This document shows positions 7,677 through 16,255 of a DNA stretch of 64,000 nt, in pieces (the first letter of the stretch is position 1; each line of letters begins with the position of its first letter). This DNA comes from Paraburkholderia solitsugae. Its GTDB lineage: Bacteria > Pseudomonadota > Gammaproteobacteria > Burkholderiales > Burkholderiaceae. The translations under genes were made by a program, and so were the position numbers. Below the pieces are notes generated by a model. The model worked only from the letters and a program-made list of their open reading frames with translations. It did no database searches and was not told the DNA's origin. The stretch lies in assembly GCF_013177695.1 (NCBI RefSeq), contig NZ_WOEY01000070.1, positions 1-64,000 of the forward strand, written 5' to 3'.

Positions 7677-8498
7677 ATGCAAATGACTGCCCCCCAAACC
7701 GCCGACGCGCTCACGCTCTACGGCGAAACCTTCGCGAGCCGCGTGCTGCTCGGCACCTCGCGCTATCCGTCGCTGCAATCGCTGTCCGATTCGATCGACG
7801 CGGCGCGGCCCGGCATGGTGACCGTCGCGCTGCGCCGGCAGATGAACGAAGGCGGCGCCGAAGCCGGTTTCTTCGATCTGCTCAAGCGCCACGGCGTGCC
7901 GCTGTTACCCAATACAGCCGGCTGCCTGACCGTCGGCGAGGCGGTGACGACCGCGCATATGGCGCGTGAAATCTTCGAAACCGATTGGATCAAGCTCGAA
8001 CTGATCGGCGACGACTACACGTTGCAGCCCGATCCGGTCGGTCTGATCGAAGCAGCTGCACAGCTGATCAAAGACGGCTTCAAAGTGTTGCCGTATTGCA
8101 CCGAAGATCTGGTGATCGGCCGCCGTCTGCTCGACGCGGGCTGCGAGGCGCTGATGCCGTGGGGCGCGCCGATTGGCACCGGCAAGGGCGTGATCAATCC
8201 GTACGGCCTGCGGGTCTTGCGCGAGCGCTTGCCGGATGTGCCGCTGATCGTCGATGCCGGCCTCGGCGTGCCGTCGCACGCGGCGCAAGTGATGGAGTGG
8301 GGCTTCGACGGCGTACTGCTGAACACCGCTGTTTCGCAGGCGACGCACCCCGATGCGATGGCGCGCGCCTTCGCGCTGGGCGTCGAAGCGGGCCGCCAGG
8401 CTTTTCTGGCGGGGCCGATGGCCGAGCGCGAAAGCGCGCACGCGAGCACGCCGGTGGTCGGCATGCCGTTCTGGCATCAAGACGGGAGCGCCGCATGA
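7677..8498 (+). CDS. thiG: Thiazole synthase ThiG
   Basis: ThiG condenses 1-deoxy-D-xylulose 5-phosphate, dehydroglycine from ThiO and ThiS thiocarboxylate to the thiazole phosphate. The 273-residue product is a TIM barrel with the PNTAGC motif (about 78-83), the Schiff-base lysine K106 in the DWIKLELIGD motif, the APIGTGKG phosphate loop, and DAGLGVPSHA. ATG 7677 is preceded by GGAGACCAGGA; ATG 7683 is an alternative. The TGA stop overlaps the thiE ATG (ATGA), so the two are coupled. Confidence 0.96.
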   Translation: MQMTAPQTADALTLYGETFASRVLLGTSRYPSLQSLSDSIDAARPGMVTVALRRQMNEGGAEAGFFDLLKRHGVPLLPNTAGCLTVGEAVTTAHMAREIFETDWIKLELIGDDYTLQPDPVGLIEAAAQLIKDGFKVLPYCTEDLVIGRRLLDAGCEALMPWGAPIGTGKGVINPYGLRVLRERLPDVPLIVDAGLGVPSHAAQVMEWGFDGVLLNTAVSQATHPDAMARAFALGVEAGRQAFLAGPMAERESAHASTPVVGMPFWHQDGSAA

Positions 8499-9598
8499 CG
8501 CAAACTTTGCCTTTGACGGGCCGCGACCTCTTCTGGCCGCCCGCCGATGAACTCACCGAAGCCGCCGAGCGGATCCGCGCCCGCCTGGGCGAGTGGCCAC
8601 CGACTCATGCGCCGTGGCGCATCTGCCTGACCGCGCCGGACGAACCAAATGGCGGGGATCTGATCATCGTCGCCGACGCGCAGCAGCATGGCGAGCAGGT
8701 GGCGCGCTGGCAGGTGCAGGGCGCCGGTGTGATCGTCGCCGCCGAGAACATGGCGACGCTCCATCTGGGCGGCGAGAAATACGGTCTGGAAGGTCACCTG
8801 GCGGACGACTGGATCCCCGCGCTGGCGGCGTTTCTGGACTGCGGCTTCGATCCGCATGACGCGCTGGTGCTGGCTCTGGCCTGGCGCGACGGCGACGAAA
8901 CCCGTGCGGACGACGCATTTCCGACCGATATCGCGCACTTCCCGCGCCTCGCCGGCCTGCCGGCCGCGCCGGCGCAAGCATTCGCGCGTTGTCCCGACCG
9001 GCTAGGCCTCTATCCGGTGCTGCCGACCGCGGAGTGGGTCGAGCGGGTGGTGGGCTTTGGCGTAAAAACGGTCCAGTTGCGCCGCAAATCGGCCGAACCC
9101 GCCGACGAACTGAAGCGCGAAATCGCCCGCTGCGTCGCAGCGGGCCGTGCGCACGATGCCCAGGTTTTCATCAACGATCACTGGCAAGCCGCGCTGGAAG
9201 CGGGCGCTTACGGCGTCCACCTTGGCCAGGAGGACGTGCATACCGCCGATCTGTCGGCGCTTGCCACCGCCGGCATCCGGCTCGGTTTGTCGACGCACGG
9301 TTTCTACGAGATTCTGAAGGCACTGCACTTCCGGCCAAGCTACATTGCGTTGGGCGCGGTGTTCCCGACGACCACCAAGGTCATGCCGACCGCGCCGCAG
9401 GGCCTCAAGCGTCTGGCGCGGTATGTGCGCCTGCTCGACGGCGTGGTGCCGCTGGTGGCGATCGGCGGAATCGATCTGCAGGTGCTGCCGGACGTGCTGG
9501 CGACCGGCGTGGGCTGCGCGGCCGTGGTGCGCGCCGTGACCGAGGCCGCCGATCCGGCTGCCGCGGTTTCTGCGTTGCAACATGCGTTTACGCAATAA
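8495..9598 (+). CDS. thiE: Thiamine phosphate synthase ThiE with N-terminal extension
   Basis: The enzyme joins HMP pyrophosphate and thiazole phosphate to thiamine phosphate. At 367 residues it is much longer than the usual ~210. The synthase domain occupies about 168-367, with VKTVQLRRKS, FINDHWQAA, GVHLGQED, and PTTTKVMPTAPQG for substrate and phosphate binding. The first ~165 residues form a separate region with stretches such as GAGVIVAAENMATL, ALVLALAWRDGDE and AFPTDIAHFPRL. The latter two vaguely recall the C-terminal part of HMP-P kinase ThiD, without its phosphate-binding motifs. It overlaps thiG by four bases and closes the operon. Confidence 0.92.
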   Translation: MTQTLPLTGRDLFWPPADELTEAAERIRARLGEWPPTHAPWRICLTAPDEPNGGDLIIVADAQQHGEQVARWQVQGAGVIVAAENMATLHLGGEKYGLEGHLADDWIPALAAFLDCGFDPHDALVLALAWRDGDETRADDAFPTDIAHFPRLAGLPAAPAQAFARCPDRLGLYPVLPTAEWVERVVGFGVKTVQLRRKSAEPADELKREIARCVAAGRAHDAQVFINDHWQAALEAGAYGVHLGQEDVHTADLSALATAGIRLGLSTHGFYEILKALHFRPSYIALGAVFPTTTKVMPTAPQGLKRLARYVRLLDGVVPLVAIGGIDLQVLPDVLATGVGCAAVVRAVTEAADPAAAVSALQHAFTQ

Positions 9599-9654
9599 TC
9601 GTCAAGTTCAGTAAAGGGACAGGGCACCTCACGGCATCATTTCCATGATGGCCC

Positions 9655-9660
9655 TATAAT
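9655..9660 (+). promoter_or_regulatory. Probable -10 element of the mla operon
   Basis: A perfect TATAAT lies 33 bases upstream of the mlaF GTG start, in the thiE-mlaF gap. No convincing -35 hexamer is seen at 16-18 bp spacing, so the promoter may rely on an activator or may be weak. Confidence 0.45.
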
Positions 9661-9692
9661 TCGGCCTTCCGTGTAAAAGGACTGTCAGTTTC

Positions 9693-10514
9693 GTGTCTTC
9701 CTCCCCCGAGACCTTACTCGAGCTGCGTGACGTCGACTTCGGCTATGGCGACCGGCTCGTCCTGTCGGACCTGAATCTGCGCTTCAAGCGCGGCCAGGTC
9801 GTCGCGGTCATGGGCGGCTCGGGTTGCGGCAAAACCACAGTGCTGCGTCTGATCGGCGGCCTGGTGCGCGCGCAGCGCGGCCAGATCCTGTTTCATGGCC
9901 AGGATGTCGGCGCGCAAACGCGCGACGGCCTGTACGCGCTGCGCCGCAAGATGGGCATGCTGTTCCAGTTCGGCGCGCTGTTCACCGATATGTCGGTGTT
10001 CGAAAACGTCGCCTTCGCGCTGCGCGAGCACACCGACCTCCCCGAAGAACTGATTCGCGACCTCGTGTTGATGAAGCTCAACGCGGTCGGGTTGCGCGGC
10101 GCGCGAGATCTCGCGCCGTCGGAGATTTCGGGCGGTATGGCGCGGCGTGTGGCGCTGGCCCGGGCGATTGCGCTCGACCCCGAGCTGATGATGTACGACG
10201 AGCCGTTCGCCGGCCTCGATCCGATCTCGCTCGGCATCACCGCGAACCTGATTCGCGCGCTGAATCAGGCACTTGGCGCGACGTCGATCCTCGTCACGCA
10301 CGACGTGCCGGAATCGTTCGCGATTGCCGATTACGTCTATTTCCTCGCCAACGGTGGGGTGCATGCCGAAGGTACGCCGGCTGAGCTGCGCGCGTCGACC
10401 GATCCTACCGTGCGGCAGTTCATCGACGGTGCGCCGGACGGTCCGTTCAAATTCCACTATCCCAGCCAGACGCCGCTCGCGGCGGACTTCGGCATTGGCG
10501 GAGGTCAGTCATGA
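9693..10514 (+). CDS. mlaF: Phospholipid ABC transporter ATPase MlaF
   Basis: MlaF is the ATPase of the inner-membrane MlaFEDB complex that moves phospholipids between inner and outer membrane. It has 273 residues with Walker A MGGSGCGKTT, Q-loop FQFGALFTD, signature ISGGMARRVALARA, Walker B ELMMYDEPFAGLD and switch THDVPES. The start is GTG 9693. It heads the operon mlaF-E-D-A-C-B and its ATG-TGA overlap with mlaE indicates coupling. Confidence 0.95.
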   Translation: MSSSPETLLELRDVDFGYGDRLVLSDLNLRFKRGQVVAVMGGSGCGKTTVLRLIGGLVRAQRGQILFHGQDVGAQTRDGLYALRRKMGMLFQFGALFTDMSVFENVAFALREHTDLPEELIRDLVLMKLNAVGLRGARDLAPSEISGGMARRVALARAIALDPELMMYDEPFAGLDPISLGITANLIRALNQALGATSILVTHDVPESFAIADYVYFLANGGVHAEGTPAELRASTDPTVRQFIDGAPDGPFKFHYPSQTPLAADFGIGGGQS

Positions 10515-11278
10515 TCAGTGCGCTTGGTCGCTCGGTGATCGACGGGCTGGGCACGGCCGGCTACGCCACACGTTTCTTTTTCCGGCTGCTGCTCGAATTT
10601 TTCCCGCTCCTGCGCCGACCGCGCCTTGTCACGAAGCAGATCCACTTCGTAGGTAATTATTCGCTGGTCATCATCGCCGTGTCGGGGCTGTTCGTTGGCT
10701 TCGTGCTCGGCTTGCAGGGCTATTACACGCTCAACCGTTACGGTTCCGAACAGGCGTTGGGGTTGCTGGTCGCGCTTTCGCTGGTGCGTGAACTCGGGCC
10801 GGTAGTCACGGCGCTCCTGTTCGCGGGCCGCGCCGGCACGTCGCTCACGGCCGAAATCGGCTTGATGAAGGCGGGCGAGCAATTGACCGCGATGGAAATG
10901 ATGGCGGTGGACCCGGTCAAGGTTGTTGTCGCGCCGCGCTTGTGGGCGGGCATTATTTCCATGCCGATTCTGGCCGCGATTTTCAGCGCGGTCGGCGTGT
11001 TCGGTGGTTATGTGGTGGGTGTGCTGCTGATCGGCGTCGACGCCGGCGCATTCTGGTCGCAGATGCAAGGCGGCGTCGATGTCTGGCGCGATGTCGGCGC
11101 CGGGGTCATCAAGAGCGTGGTGTTCGGCCTCGCGGTGACTTTTGTTGCGCTGTTTCAGGGCTACGAAGCCAAGCCGACGCCGGAAGGCGTGTCGCGCGCC
11201 ACGACCAAGACGGTCGTGTACGCGTCGCTTGCGGTGCTCGGCCTCGATTTTCTGTTGACCGCACTGATGTTCAGCTAA
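10511..11278 (+). CDS. mlaE: Phospholipid ABC transporter permease MlaE
   Basis: MlaE is the membrane permease of the Mla complex. The 255-residue product shows about five to six hydrophobic helices and the MlaE family blocks: HFVGNYSLVI, LGLLVALSLVRELGPVVTALLFAGRAGTSLTAEIGLMKA, split here only by reading, and the end GLDFLLTALMF. Its ATG overlaps the mlaF stop by four bases. It is followed by mlaD. Confidence 0.95.
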   Translation: MISALGRSVIDGLGTAGYATRFFFRLLLEFFPLLRRPRLVTKQIHFVGNYSLVIIAVSGLFVGFVLGLQGYYTLNRYGSEQALGLLVALSLVRELGPVVTALLFAGRAGTSLTAEIGLMKAGEQLTAMEMMAVDPVKVVVAPRLWAGIISMPILAAIFSAVGVFGGYVVGVLLIGVDAGAFWSQMQGGVDVWRDVGAGVIKSVVFGLAVTFVALFQGYEAKPTPEGVSRATTKTVVYASLAVLGLDFLLTALMFS

Positions 11279-11369
11279 AACTGCGCTGCACGTTTCCACT
11301 CGGCTGGCGCGCCTCGGTTTGCGCGTGACGGGAGCGGGAGCAGCGTGGCGGATTCACTTTGGGATGACG

Positions 11370-11933
11370 ATGAAAAAGACTGTTCTCGACTTCTGGGTCG
11401 GCCTGTTCGTGGTGTTGGGTTTCGTGGCGTTGCTGTTTCTCGCGCTGAAGGCCGGCAACATGAGCTCGTTGTCGTTTCAGGCAACGTACCCGATCAAGCT
11501 CAAGTTCGACAATATCGGCGGACTGAAGGCCCGCGCACCGGTGAAGAGCGCGGGCGTGACGGTCGGCCGGGTTGCCTCGATCGGCTTTGACAGCAATGCG
11601 TATCAGGCTGTCGTCACCATCGATATCGACAAGCAATACCCGTTTCCGAAAGACACGTCGGCCAAGATCCTGACCTCGGGTCTGTTGGGCGAGCAATACA
11701 TCGGGCTCGAACCCGGTGGCGATAGCGAGATGCTTAAAGCGGGTGACACGATCTCAATGACACAATCGGCGATCGTGCTGGAAAACCTGATCGGACAATT
11801 CCTGTATAGCAAGGCCGCGGACTCGGGCGCATCCAAGTCGGGCGCGGGTTCGGCCACACCTGGGACCGCCCCTGCCACGGCGCCCGCGTCGGCGGCGCCG
11901 ACTCCGCCCGTCTCTGGCGCGGCCGGTCAATAA
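11370..11933 (+). CDS. mlaD: Mla lipid-binding MCE protein MlaD
   Basis: MlaD is anchored in the inner membrane by one N-terminal helix and forms a hexameric MCE ring that shuttles phospholipid. The 187 residues comprise the anchor (KKTVLDFWVGLFVVLGFVA), the MCE domain (about 38-115, with GLKARAPVKSAGVTVGRV and LTSGLLGEQYIGLEPGG), the helical segment MTQSAIVLENLIGQF, and a low-complexity Ala/Pro-rich tail of about 45 residues. ATG 11370 has GGGA at suitable spacing; ATG 11364 is equally possible. The frame is open upstream to 11319 but without support. Confidence 0.93.
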   Translation: MKKTVLDFWVGLFVVLGFVALLFLALKAGNMSSLSFQATYPIKLKFDNIGGLKARAPVKSAGVTVGRVASIGFDSNAYQAVVTIDIDKQYPFPKDTSAKILTSGLLGEQYIGLEPGGDSEMLKAGDTISMTQSAIVLENLIGQFLYSKAADSGASKSGAGSATPGTAPATAPASAAPTPPVSGAAGQ

Positions 11934-11944
11934 GGAGAATAAAA

Positions 11945-12997
11945 ATGCAGACCCTACGCAAACGAGGCGTGCGCACCGTCCAGATGGCGACGTTCGCGCT
12001 CGCGACCGCTACGCTCGTCGGCTGCACGACCGTGCAGACGCCGACCAAGGGCGATCCGCTCGAGGGCTTGAACCGCACGATCTTCACCGTCAACGACAAG
12101 CTCGACCAGTACGCGCTGAAGCCGGTCGCGAAAGGCTATGTCTGGGCGACGCCGCAACCGGTCCGCGACAGCGTCACTAACTTCTTCTCGAACATCGGCG
12201 ACGTCTACATCGCGGCGAACAACTTGCTGCAGTTGAAGATCACCGATGGCGTCGAAGACATCATGCGGATCGTGATCAACACGACGTTCGGTGTCGGCGG
12301 TCTGTTCGACGTGGCCACGCTCGCCAAGCTGCCCAAGCACGACAATGACCTCGGCCTTACGCTCGGTCACTACGGCGTGCCGGCGGGTCCGTACCTCGTA
12401 CTGCCGCTGTTCGGGCCGAGCACGGTGCGCGACGCGGTTGGCTCGATCGGCAATTACTATGTGAATCCGCTCAGCTACATTCATCCGGATGGTCTGAGCT
12501 GGGCGCTGTACGGCCTGAACGTGATCAATACGCGCGCGAATCTGTTGGGCGCGAGCGACGTGCTGGAAGGCGCCGCGCTGGATAAGTACTCGTTCGTGCG
12601 GAACGCGTATCTGCAACGCCGCCAGTATTTGCTGTCGGATGGCAAGCAGGCGCAGTCATTGCCGAACTACGGCGAAGAAGCACCGCTGCCGAAGTACGAA
12701 GACGTCGAAGGCGGCGCGGCTGCTGTGCCGGCAGGCGCGGCAGGCACGCAGGGTGCTACCGGCAAGGCAGCGTCCGGTACGGCCGCCGCAACGCCGCCGC
12801 AAGCTGCTTCGGCCGCGGGCGCCACCGCGGGTGCAACCGCGGGTGCAACCGGCACGGCGGAGGCCCCTGAGGCCGCCTCCGGCAGCTCCGTTTCGCCGCC
12901 GCTCGACCTGAACGGTGGCCCGGAAACCACGCAGATTCCGGCCGGCCAACTGGTCCCGCCGACGCGTTTCAACTTCCCGTCATTCAAATTGCGTTGA
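11945..12997 (+). CDS. mlaA: Outer-membrane lipoprotein MlaA (VacJ) with extended tail
   Basis: MlaA sits in the outer membrane and removes mislocalised phospholipids from its outer leaflet, passing them to MlaC. The 350-residue precursor has a lipoprotein signal with LVGC lipobox near residue 27, then the VacJ core (DPLEGLNRTIFTVND; NNLLQLKITDGVEDIMRIV; GHYGVPAGPYLVLPLFGPST). After about residue 250 comes an Ala/Gly/Thr-rich low-complexity tail with repeated GATA-type units, longer than in enteric MlaA. A strong GGAG ribosome binding site precedes ATG 11945. In enterics mlaA is elsewhere, but here it lies inside the mla operon between mlaD and mlaC. Confidence 0.94.
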   Translation: MQTLRKRGVRTVQMATFALATATLVGCTTVQTPTKGDPLEGLNRTIFTVNDKLDQYALKPVAKGYVWATPQPVRDSVTNFFSNIGDVYIAANNLLQLKITDGVEDIMRIVINTTFGVGGLFDVATLAKLPKHDNDLGLTLGHYGVPAGPYLVLPLFGPSTVRDAVGSIGNYYVNPLSYIHPDGLSWALYGLNVINTRANLLGASDVLEGAALDKYSFVRNAYLQRRQYLLSDGKQAQSLPNYGEEAPLPKYEDVEGGAAAVPAGAAGTQGATGKAASGTAAATPPQAASAAGATAGATAGATGTAEAPEAASGSSVSPPLDLNGGPETTQIPAGQLVPPTRFNFPSFKLR

Positions 12998-13111
12998 TCG
13001 TGCAGCCGTAACAGATCGATACGACTCTCGCAGTTTGCGCATGGATTGCCGCTGAACTCGCGTGTTAATGTCGGCTCAAACGGTTGCACTATTTTTAAGG
13101 CAAGGCTCGAT

Positions 13112-13744
13112 ATGAAAAAATTCTTCCTGATTCCGTTGTTTGCTGCGTTGTTCTCTTTCGCCAGTGCCGGTGTATCGGCACAAACGGTCGACTCCAGTTC
13201 ACCGGACGGCCTGGTCAAGACCGTCACCCAGCAGGTGATCGATGCGATCCGCGCCGACAAGTCGATCCAGCAAGGCGACATCACCCACATCACCCAGCTC
13301 GTCAACGAAAAGATCCTGCCGTACACCGATTTCCGCCGCACCACGCAACTGGCGATGGGCCGCAACTGGCGTACCGCTACGCCTGAGCAACAAAACGCCG
13401 TGGTCGAGCAGTTCAAGATGCTGCTGATCCGCACGTACTCGGGTGCGCTCGCGCAAGTGCGCGATCAGCAGATCCAGTACAAGCCGTTCCGCATGAGCCC
13501 GGACGACACCGACACGGTGGTGCGCTCCGTGGTGATGAACAACGGCTCGCCGATCGAACTCGACTACCGTCTGTACAAGACGCCGAACGGCTGGCGCGTA
13601 TATGACATCAACGTGCTCGGCGCGTGGCTGATCCAGGCGTATCAGCAACAGTTCAACGAGCAGATCCAGCAGAAGGGCGTGGACGGACTGATCCAGTTCC
13701 TCACGCAGCGCAATCAGCAACTGGCTGCGGGCAAGCAGTCGTGA
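13112..13744 (+). CDS. mlaC: Periplasmic phospholipid-binding protein MlaC
   Basis: MlaC ferries phospholipid through the periplasm between MlaA and MlaFEDB. The 210-residue precursor has a Sec signal (MKKFFLIPLFAALFSFASA, cleavage near VSA) followed by the family body: KILPYTDFRRTTQLAMGRNW, LLIRTYSGALAQVRDQ, and WRVYDINVLGAWLIQAYQQQF. ATG 13112 is preceded by AAGGCAAGG; the longer open frame to 13046 is rejected because the signal peptide would become internal. Its stop overlaps the mlaB GTG. Confidence 0.94.
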   Translation: MKKFFLIPLFAALFSFASAGVSAQTVDSSSPDGLVKTVTQQVIDAIRADKSIQQGDITHITQLVNEKILPYTDFRRTTQLAMGRNWRTATPEQQNAVVEQFKMLLIRTYSGALAQVRDQQIQYKPFRMSPDDTDTVVRSVVMNNGSPIELDYRLYKTPNGWRVYDINVLGAWLIQAYQQQFNEQIQQKGVDGLIQFLTQRNQQLAAGKQS

Positions 13745-14034
13745 GCGAAGTGCTGAACGCCGTCGCAAGCCGCTTCGAAAGCGGCGCGACGCTGACCCAC
13801 GAAAGCGCGAAAGCCGCGTTCGAGGCGGGTTTGCAGCGCATCGCCGCGGGCGCGACCGGCGTGGATTGCGCGCCGCTCGTGCATTTCGATTCGACCGCGC
13901 TTGCCGTCCTGCTCGCATGGGAGCGTGCCGCCCAGGCACGCGGCGTCGTGTTCGAGATCGTGAACCTGCCGGCTGGTCTTGCCAGCCTCGCACAAGCCTA
14001 CGGCGTCGACACCCTCTTATCGACGCGACATTGA
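13741..14034 (+). CDS. mlaB: STAS-domain protein MlaB
   Basis: MlaB is the small cytoplasmic STAS subunit that binds MlaF and stimulates the transporter. The 97-residue product has the STAS pattern VDCAPLVHFDSTALAVLLAW followed by VFEIVNLPAGLASLAQAYGVD. It starts at GTG 13741, overlapping the mlaC stop (GTGA), and is the last gene of the mla operon. Sequence identity to well-studied MlaB looks low, so position supports the assignment. Confidence 0.88.
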   Translation: MSEVLNAVASRFESGATLTHESAKAAFEAGLQRIAAGATGVDCAPLVHFDSTALAVLLAWERAAQARGVVFEIVNLPAGLASLAQAYGVDTLLSTRH

Positions 14035-14060
14035 CGCTCCCATAGCGTCACTTCCAATCG

Positions 14061-14089
14061 CCCCGGCTGAGCCGGGGCTGCCGATTTTT
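14061..14089 (+). terminator. Possible terminator of the mla operon
   Basis: CCCCGGC and GCCGGGG form a 7-bp perfect stem with a 3-nt loop at 14061-14077, followed 8 bases later by TTTTT. The gap before the T-run makes it a weak intrinsic terminator. Confidence 0.45.
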
Positions 14090-14093
14090 GCCC

Positions 14094-14099
14094 TATAAT
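14094..14099 (+). promoter_or_regulatory. Probable -10 element upstream of the ABC-2 exporter pair
   Basis: A perfect TATAAT lies about 105 bases before the ATPase ATG at 14205, just after the mla terminator-like hairpin. No good -35 match is seen. Confidence 0.4.
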
Positions 14100-14204
14100 C
14101 AAACGTTTTTCGGGGCTCATAACCGGCCCCAATTTCGTCCCTTCCAGCATTTTTGCGCCCCCTCAGGGCTCCTTTAGGCGCCGCGACGCACGCGGCCCAT
14201 AGTC

Positions 14205-15137
14205 ATGTCAGCCATAGAAATTCGTAACGTCAAGAAGCGCTACAAGGACTTGCAGGCGCTCAAGGGCGTCAGCCTCACGGTGGAAGAAGGCGAGTTCTTC
14301 GGACTGCTCGGTCCGAACGGCGCGGGCAAGACGACGCTCATCAGCATCCTTGCCGGTCTCGCGCGCGCCGATGAAGGCAGCATCGCGGTGCGCGGGCATG
14401 ACGTAGTCAGCGATTTCCGCGACGCGCGCCGCGCGCTCGGCGTCGTGCCGCAGGAACTCGTGTTCGATCCGTTCTTCACTGTGCGCGAAACGTTGCGGAT
14501 CCAGTCCGGCTACTACGGTCTGCGCAACAACGACGCGTGGATCGACGAGATCATGGCCAATCTCGACCTTACCGATAAAGCCGATGCCAACATGCGCGCG
14601 CTGTCGGGCGGCATGAAGCGCCGCGTGCTGGTGGCGCAGGCGCTGGTGCACCGGCCGCCGGTGATCGTGCTGGACGAGCCGACCGCGGGCGTCGACGTCG
14701 AGCTGCGTCAAACCTTGTGGAAATTCATCTCGCGCCTGAATCGCGAGGGTCACACGATCGTGTTGACCACGCACTATCTGGAAGAAGCCGAATCGCTGTG
14801 CGACCGCATCGCGATGTTGCGGCGCGGTGAGGTTGTCGCGCTCGAGCGCACCAGCACGCTGCTGCAGCGCTTTGCCGGCATGCAGTTGTTCCTCCGCTTT
14901 ACAGAAGGCGTGTTGCCGGCCGAGTTGCGTCCCCTCGAAGTGGAAAGCGGCACGGGTAGCGGCAATGGCCGTCAGCATCTGCTGCGTCTGGCGAGCTATG
15001 ACGATGTCGAGCGGATTCTCGCGCAGTGCCGCGCAGCGGGCTGTACATTCGAAGAAATCGAGGTCCGCAAAGCTGACCTCGAAGATGTGTTCGTTCAGGT
15101 GATGAACGGTCCGGAAGTGATCGAGGGGCTTGCATGA
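14205..15137 (+). CDS. ABC-2 type transporter ATPase (YadG-like)
   Basis: ATPase subunit of an exporter, 310 residues, with Walker A LLGPNGAGKTTL, signature LSGGMKRRVLVAQAL, Walker B VIVLDEPTAGVD and switch TTHYLEEAE. A C-terminal domain of about 80 residues follows the ATPase core, as in YadG-type proteins. It is coupled by ATGA overlap to the permease gene that follows. The substrate is unknown. The pair separates the mla operon from bolA-murA and all run in the same direction. Confidence 0.9.
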   Translation: MSAIEIRNVKKRYKDLQALKGVSLTVEEGEFFGLLGPNGAGKTTLISILAGLARADEGSIAVRGHDVVSDFRDARRALGVVPQELVFDPFFTVRETLRIQSGYYGLRNNDAWIDEIMANLDLTDKADANMRALSGGMKRRVLVAQALVHRPPVIVLDEPTAGVDVELRQTLWKFISRLNREGHTIVLTTHYLEEAESLCDRIAMLRRGEVVALERTSTLLQRFAGMQLFLRFTEGVLPAELRPLEVESGTGSGNGRQHLLRLASYDDVERILAQCRAAGCTFEEIEVRKADLEDVFVQVMNGPEVIEGLA

Positions 15138-15889
15138 GCGGCTTTCGCACGCTGTTTTACAAGGAAATCCTGCGTTTCTGGAAGGTCGCGTTCCAGACCG
15201 TGCTGGCGCCGGTTATCACTGCGCTGCTGTATCTGACGATTTTCGGCCACGCGTTGCGCGGTCACGTTCAGGTCTATCCGGGCGTCGAGTACACGAGCTT
15301 CCTGATCCCAGGCCTCGTGATGATGAGCGTGTTGCAGAACGCATTTGCGAATAGCTCGTCCTCGCTGATCCAGTCAAAGATCACCGGCAACCTGGTGTTC
15401 GTGCTGCTGCCGCCGCTCTCGCACTACGAGATGTTCGGCGCGTATGTGCTCGCCGCCGTGGCCCGGGGGCTGGCCGTCGGCTTCGGCGTGTTTATCGTGA
15501 CGATCTGGTTCGTGCCGGTCAGCTTCAGCGCGCCGTTTTACATCATCGCGTTCGCGATTTTCGGCGCGGCGATCCTCGGTACGCTCGGTTTGATCGCCGG
15601 CATCTGGGCCGAAAAGTTCGACCAACTTGCCGCATTTCAAAACTTTCTGATTATGCCGCTCACGTTCCTCTCGGGCGTGTTCTACTCGACGCATACGCTG
15701 CCACCGGTGTGGCGCGAAGTGTCGCGGCTCAATCCCTTTTTCTACATGATCGACGGCTTTCGCTACGGTTTCTTCGGGATGTCGGATATCAATCCGCTCG
15801 TGAGCCTGGCGATCGTTGCCGGTTTCTTTGTGGTGCTGGCCGTGGTGGCGATGCGCATGCTCGCCTCCGGCTACAAACTGCGCCACTGA
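15134..15889 (+). CDS. ABC-2 type transporter permease (YadH-like)
   Basis: Inner-membrane permease of 251 residues with about six hydrophobic helices and family features: FYKEILRFWKVAFQTVLAPV at the N terminus, GVEYTSFLIPGLVMM, the PLTFLSGVFYSTHTLPP motif, and NPFFYMIDGFRYGFFG. The C terminus ends YKLRH. It works with the ATPase gene overlapping upstream; the cargo cannot be inferred. Confidence 0.9.
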   Translation: MSGFRTLFYKEILRFWKVAFQTVLAPVITALLYLTIFGHALRGHVQVYPGVEYTSFLIPGLVMMSVLQNAFANSSSSLIQSKITGNLVFVLLPPLSHYEMFGAYVLAAVARGLAVGFGVFIVTIWFVPVSFSAPFYIIAFAIFGAAILGTLGLIAGIWAEKFDQLAAFQNFLIMPLTFLSGVFYSTHTLPPVWREVSRLNPFFYMIDGFRYGFFGMSDINPLVSLAIVAGFFVVLAVVAMRMLASGYKLRH

Positions 15890-15904
15890 TCAGGAGCTTC
15901 TCTC

Positions 15905-16144
15905 ATGTTGCCGACTCCCGAACAGGTCAAGCAATACATCGCGGCTGGACTCGCTTGCCAGCATCTCGAAGTCGAGGGCGACGGTCAGCATTTCTTCGCG
16001 ACCATCGTTTCGCCGAGCTTCGAAGGCAAGCGTCTGATTCAGCGCCATCAACTCGTGTACGCGGCGCTCGGCGACCGCATGCGCGAAGAAATCCACGCGC
16101 TCAGCATGAAGACGCTGACGCCCGCCGAATGGCAGAACGCGTAA
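15905..16144 (+). CDS. BolA/IbaG-family protein
   Basis: A 79-residue BolA-fold protein. Family signatures are the EGDGQHFFATIVSPSFEGK segment, QRHQLVYAALGDRM, and the IHALSMKTLTPAEW ending typical of IbaG (YrbA). IbaG proteins bind monothiol glutaredoxin with an iron-sulfur cluster, and a grxD gene is present at 51113-51424. As in enterics, it lies directly upstream of murA. A good GGAG site precedes ATG 15905. Confidence 0.9.
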   Translation: MLPTPEQVKQYIAAGLACQHLEVEGDGQHFFATIVSPSFEGKRLIQRHQLVYAALGDRMREEIHALSMKTLTPAEWQNA

Positions 16145-16255
16145 TCTGGAACTTTAGTGCGAATTACTCAAGAAGGGCGCGACGCGGGTAGCGGCGCGTC
16201 GAACACAGTCAAAGCGGGCCCGGCTGAAGTCCGGGTCAATCAGGAAGTGACAGGC

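Noticed and set aside
16157..16255. N-terminal extension of murA from GTG 16157
   Set aside because: The ATG at 16256 gives the family length and N terminus (MDKLVIEGG) and has an upstream AGGAAG; the added 33 residues look random.
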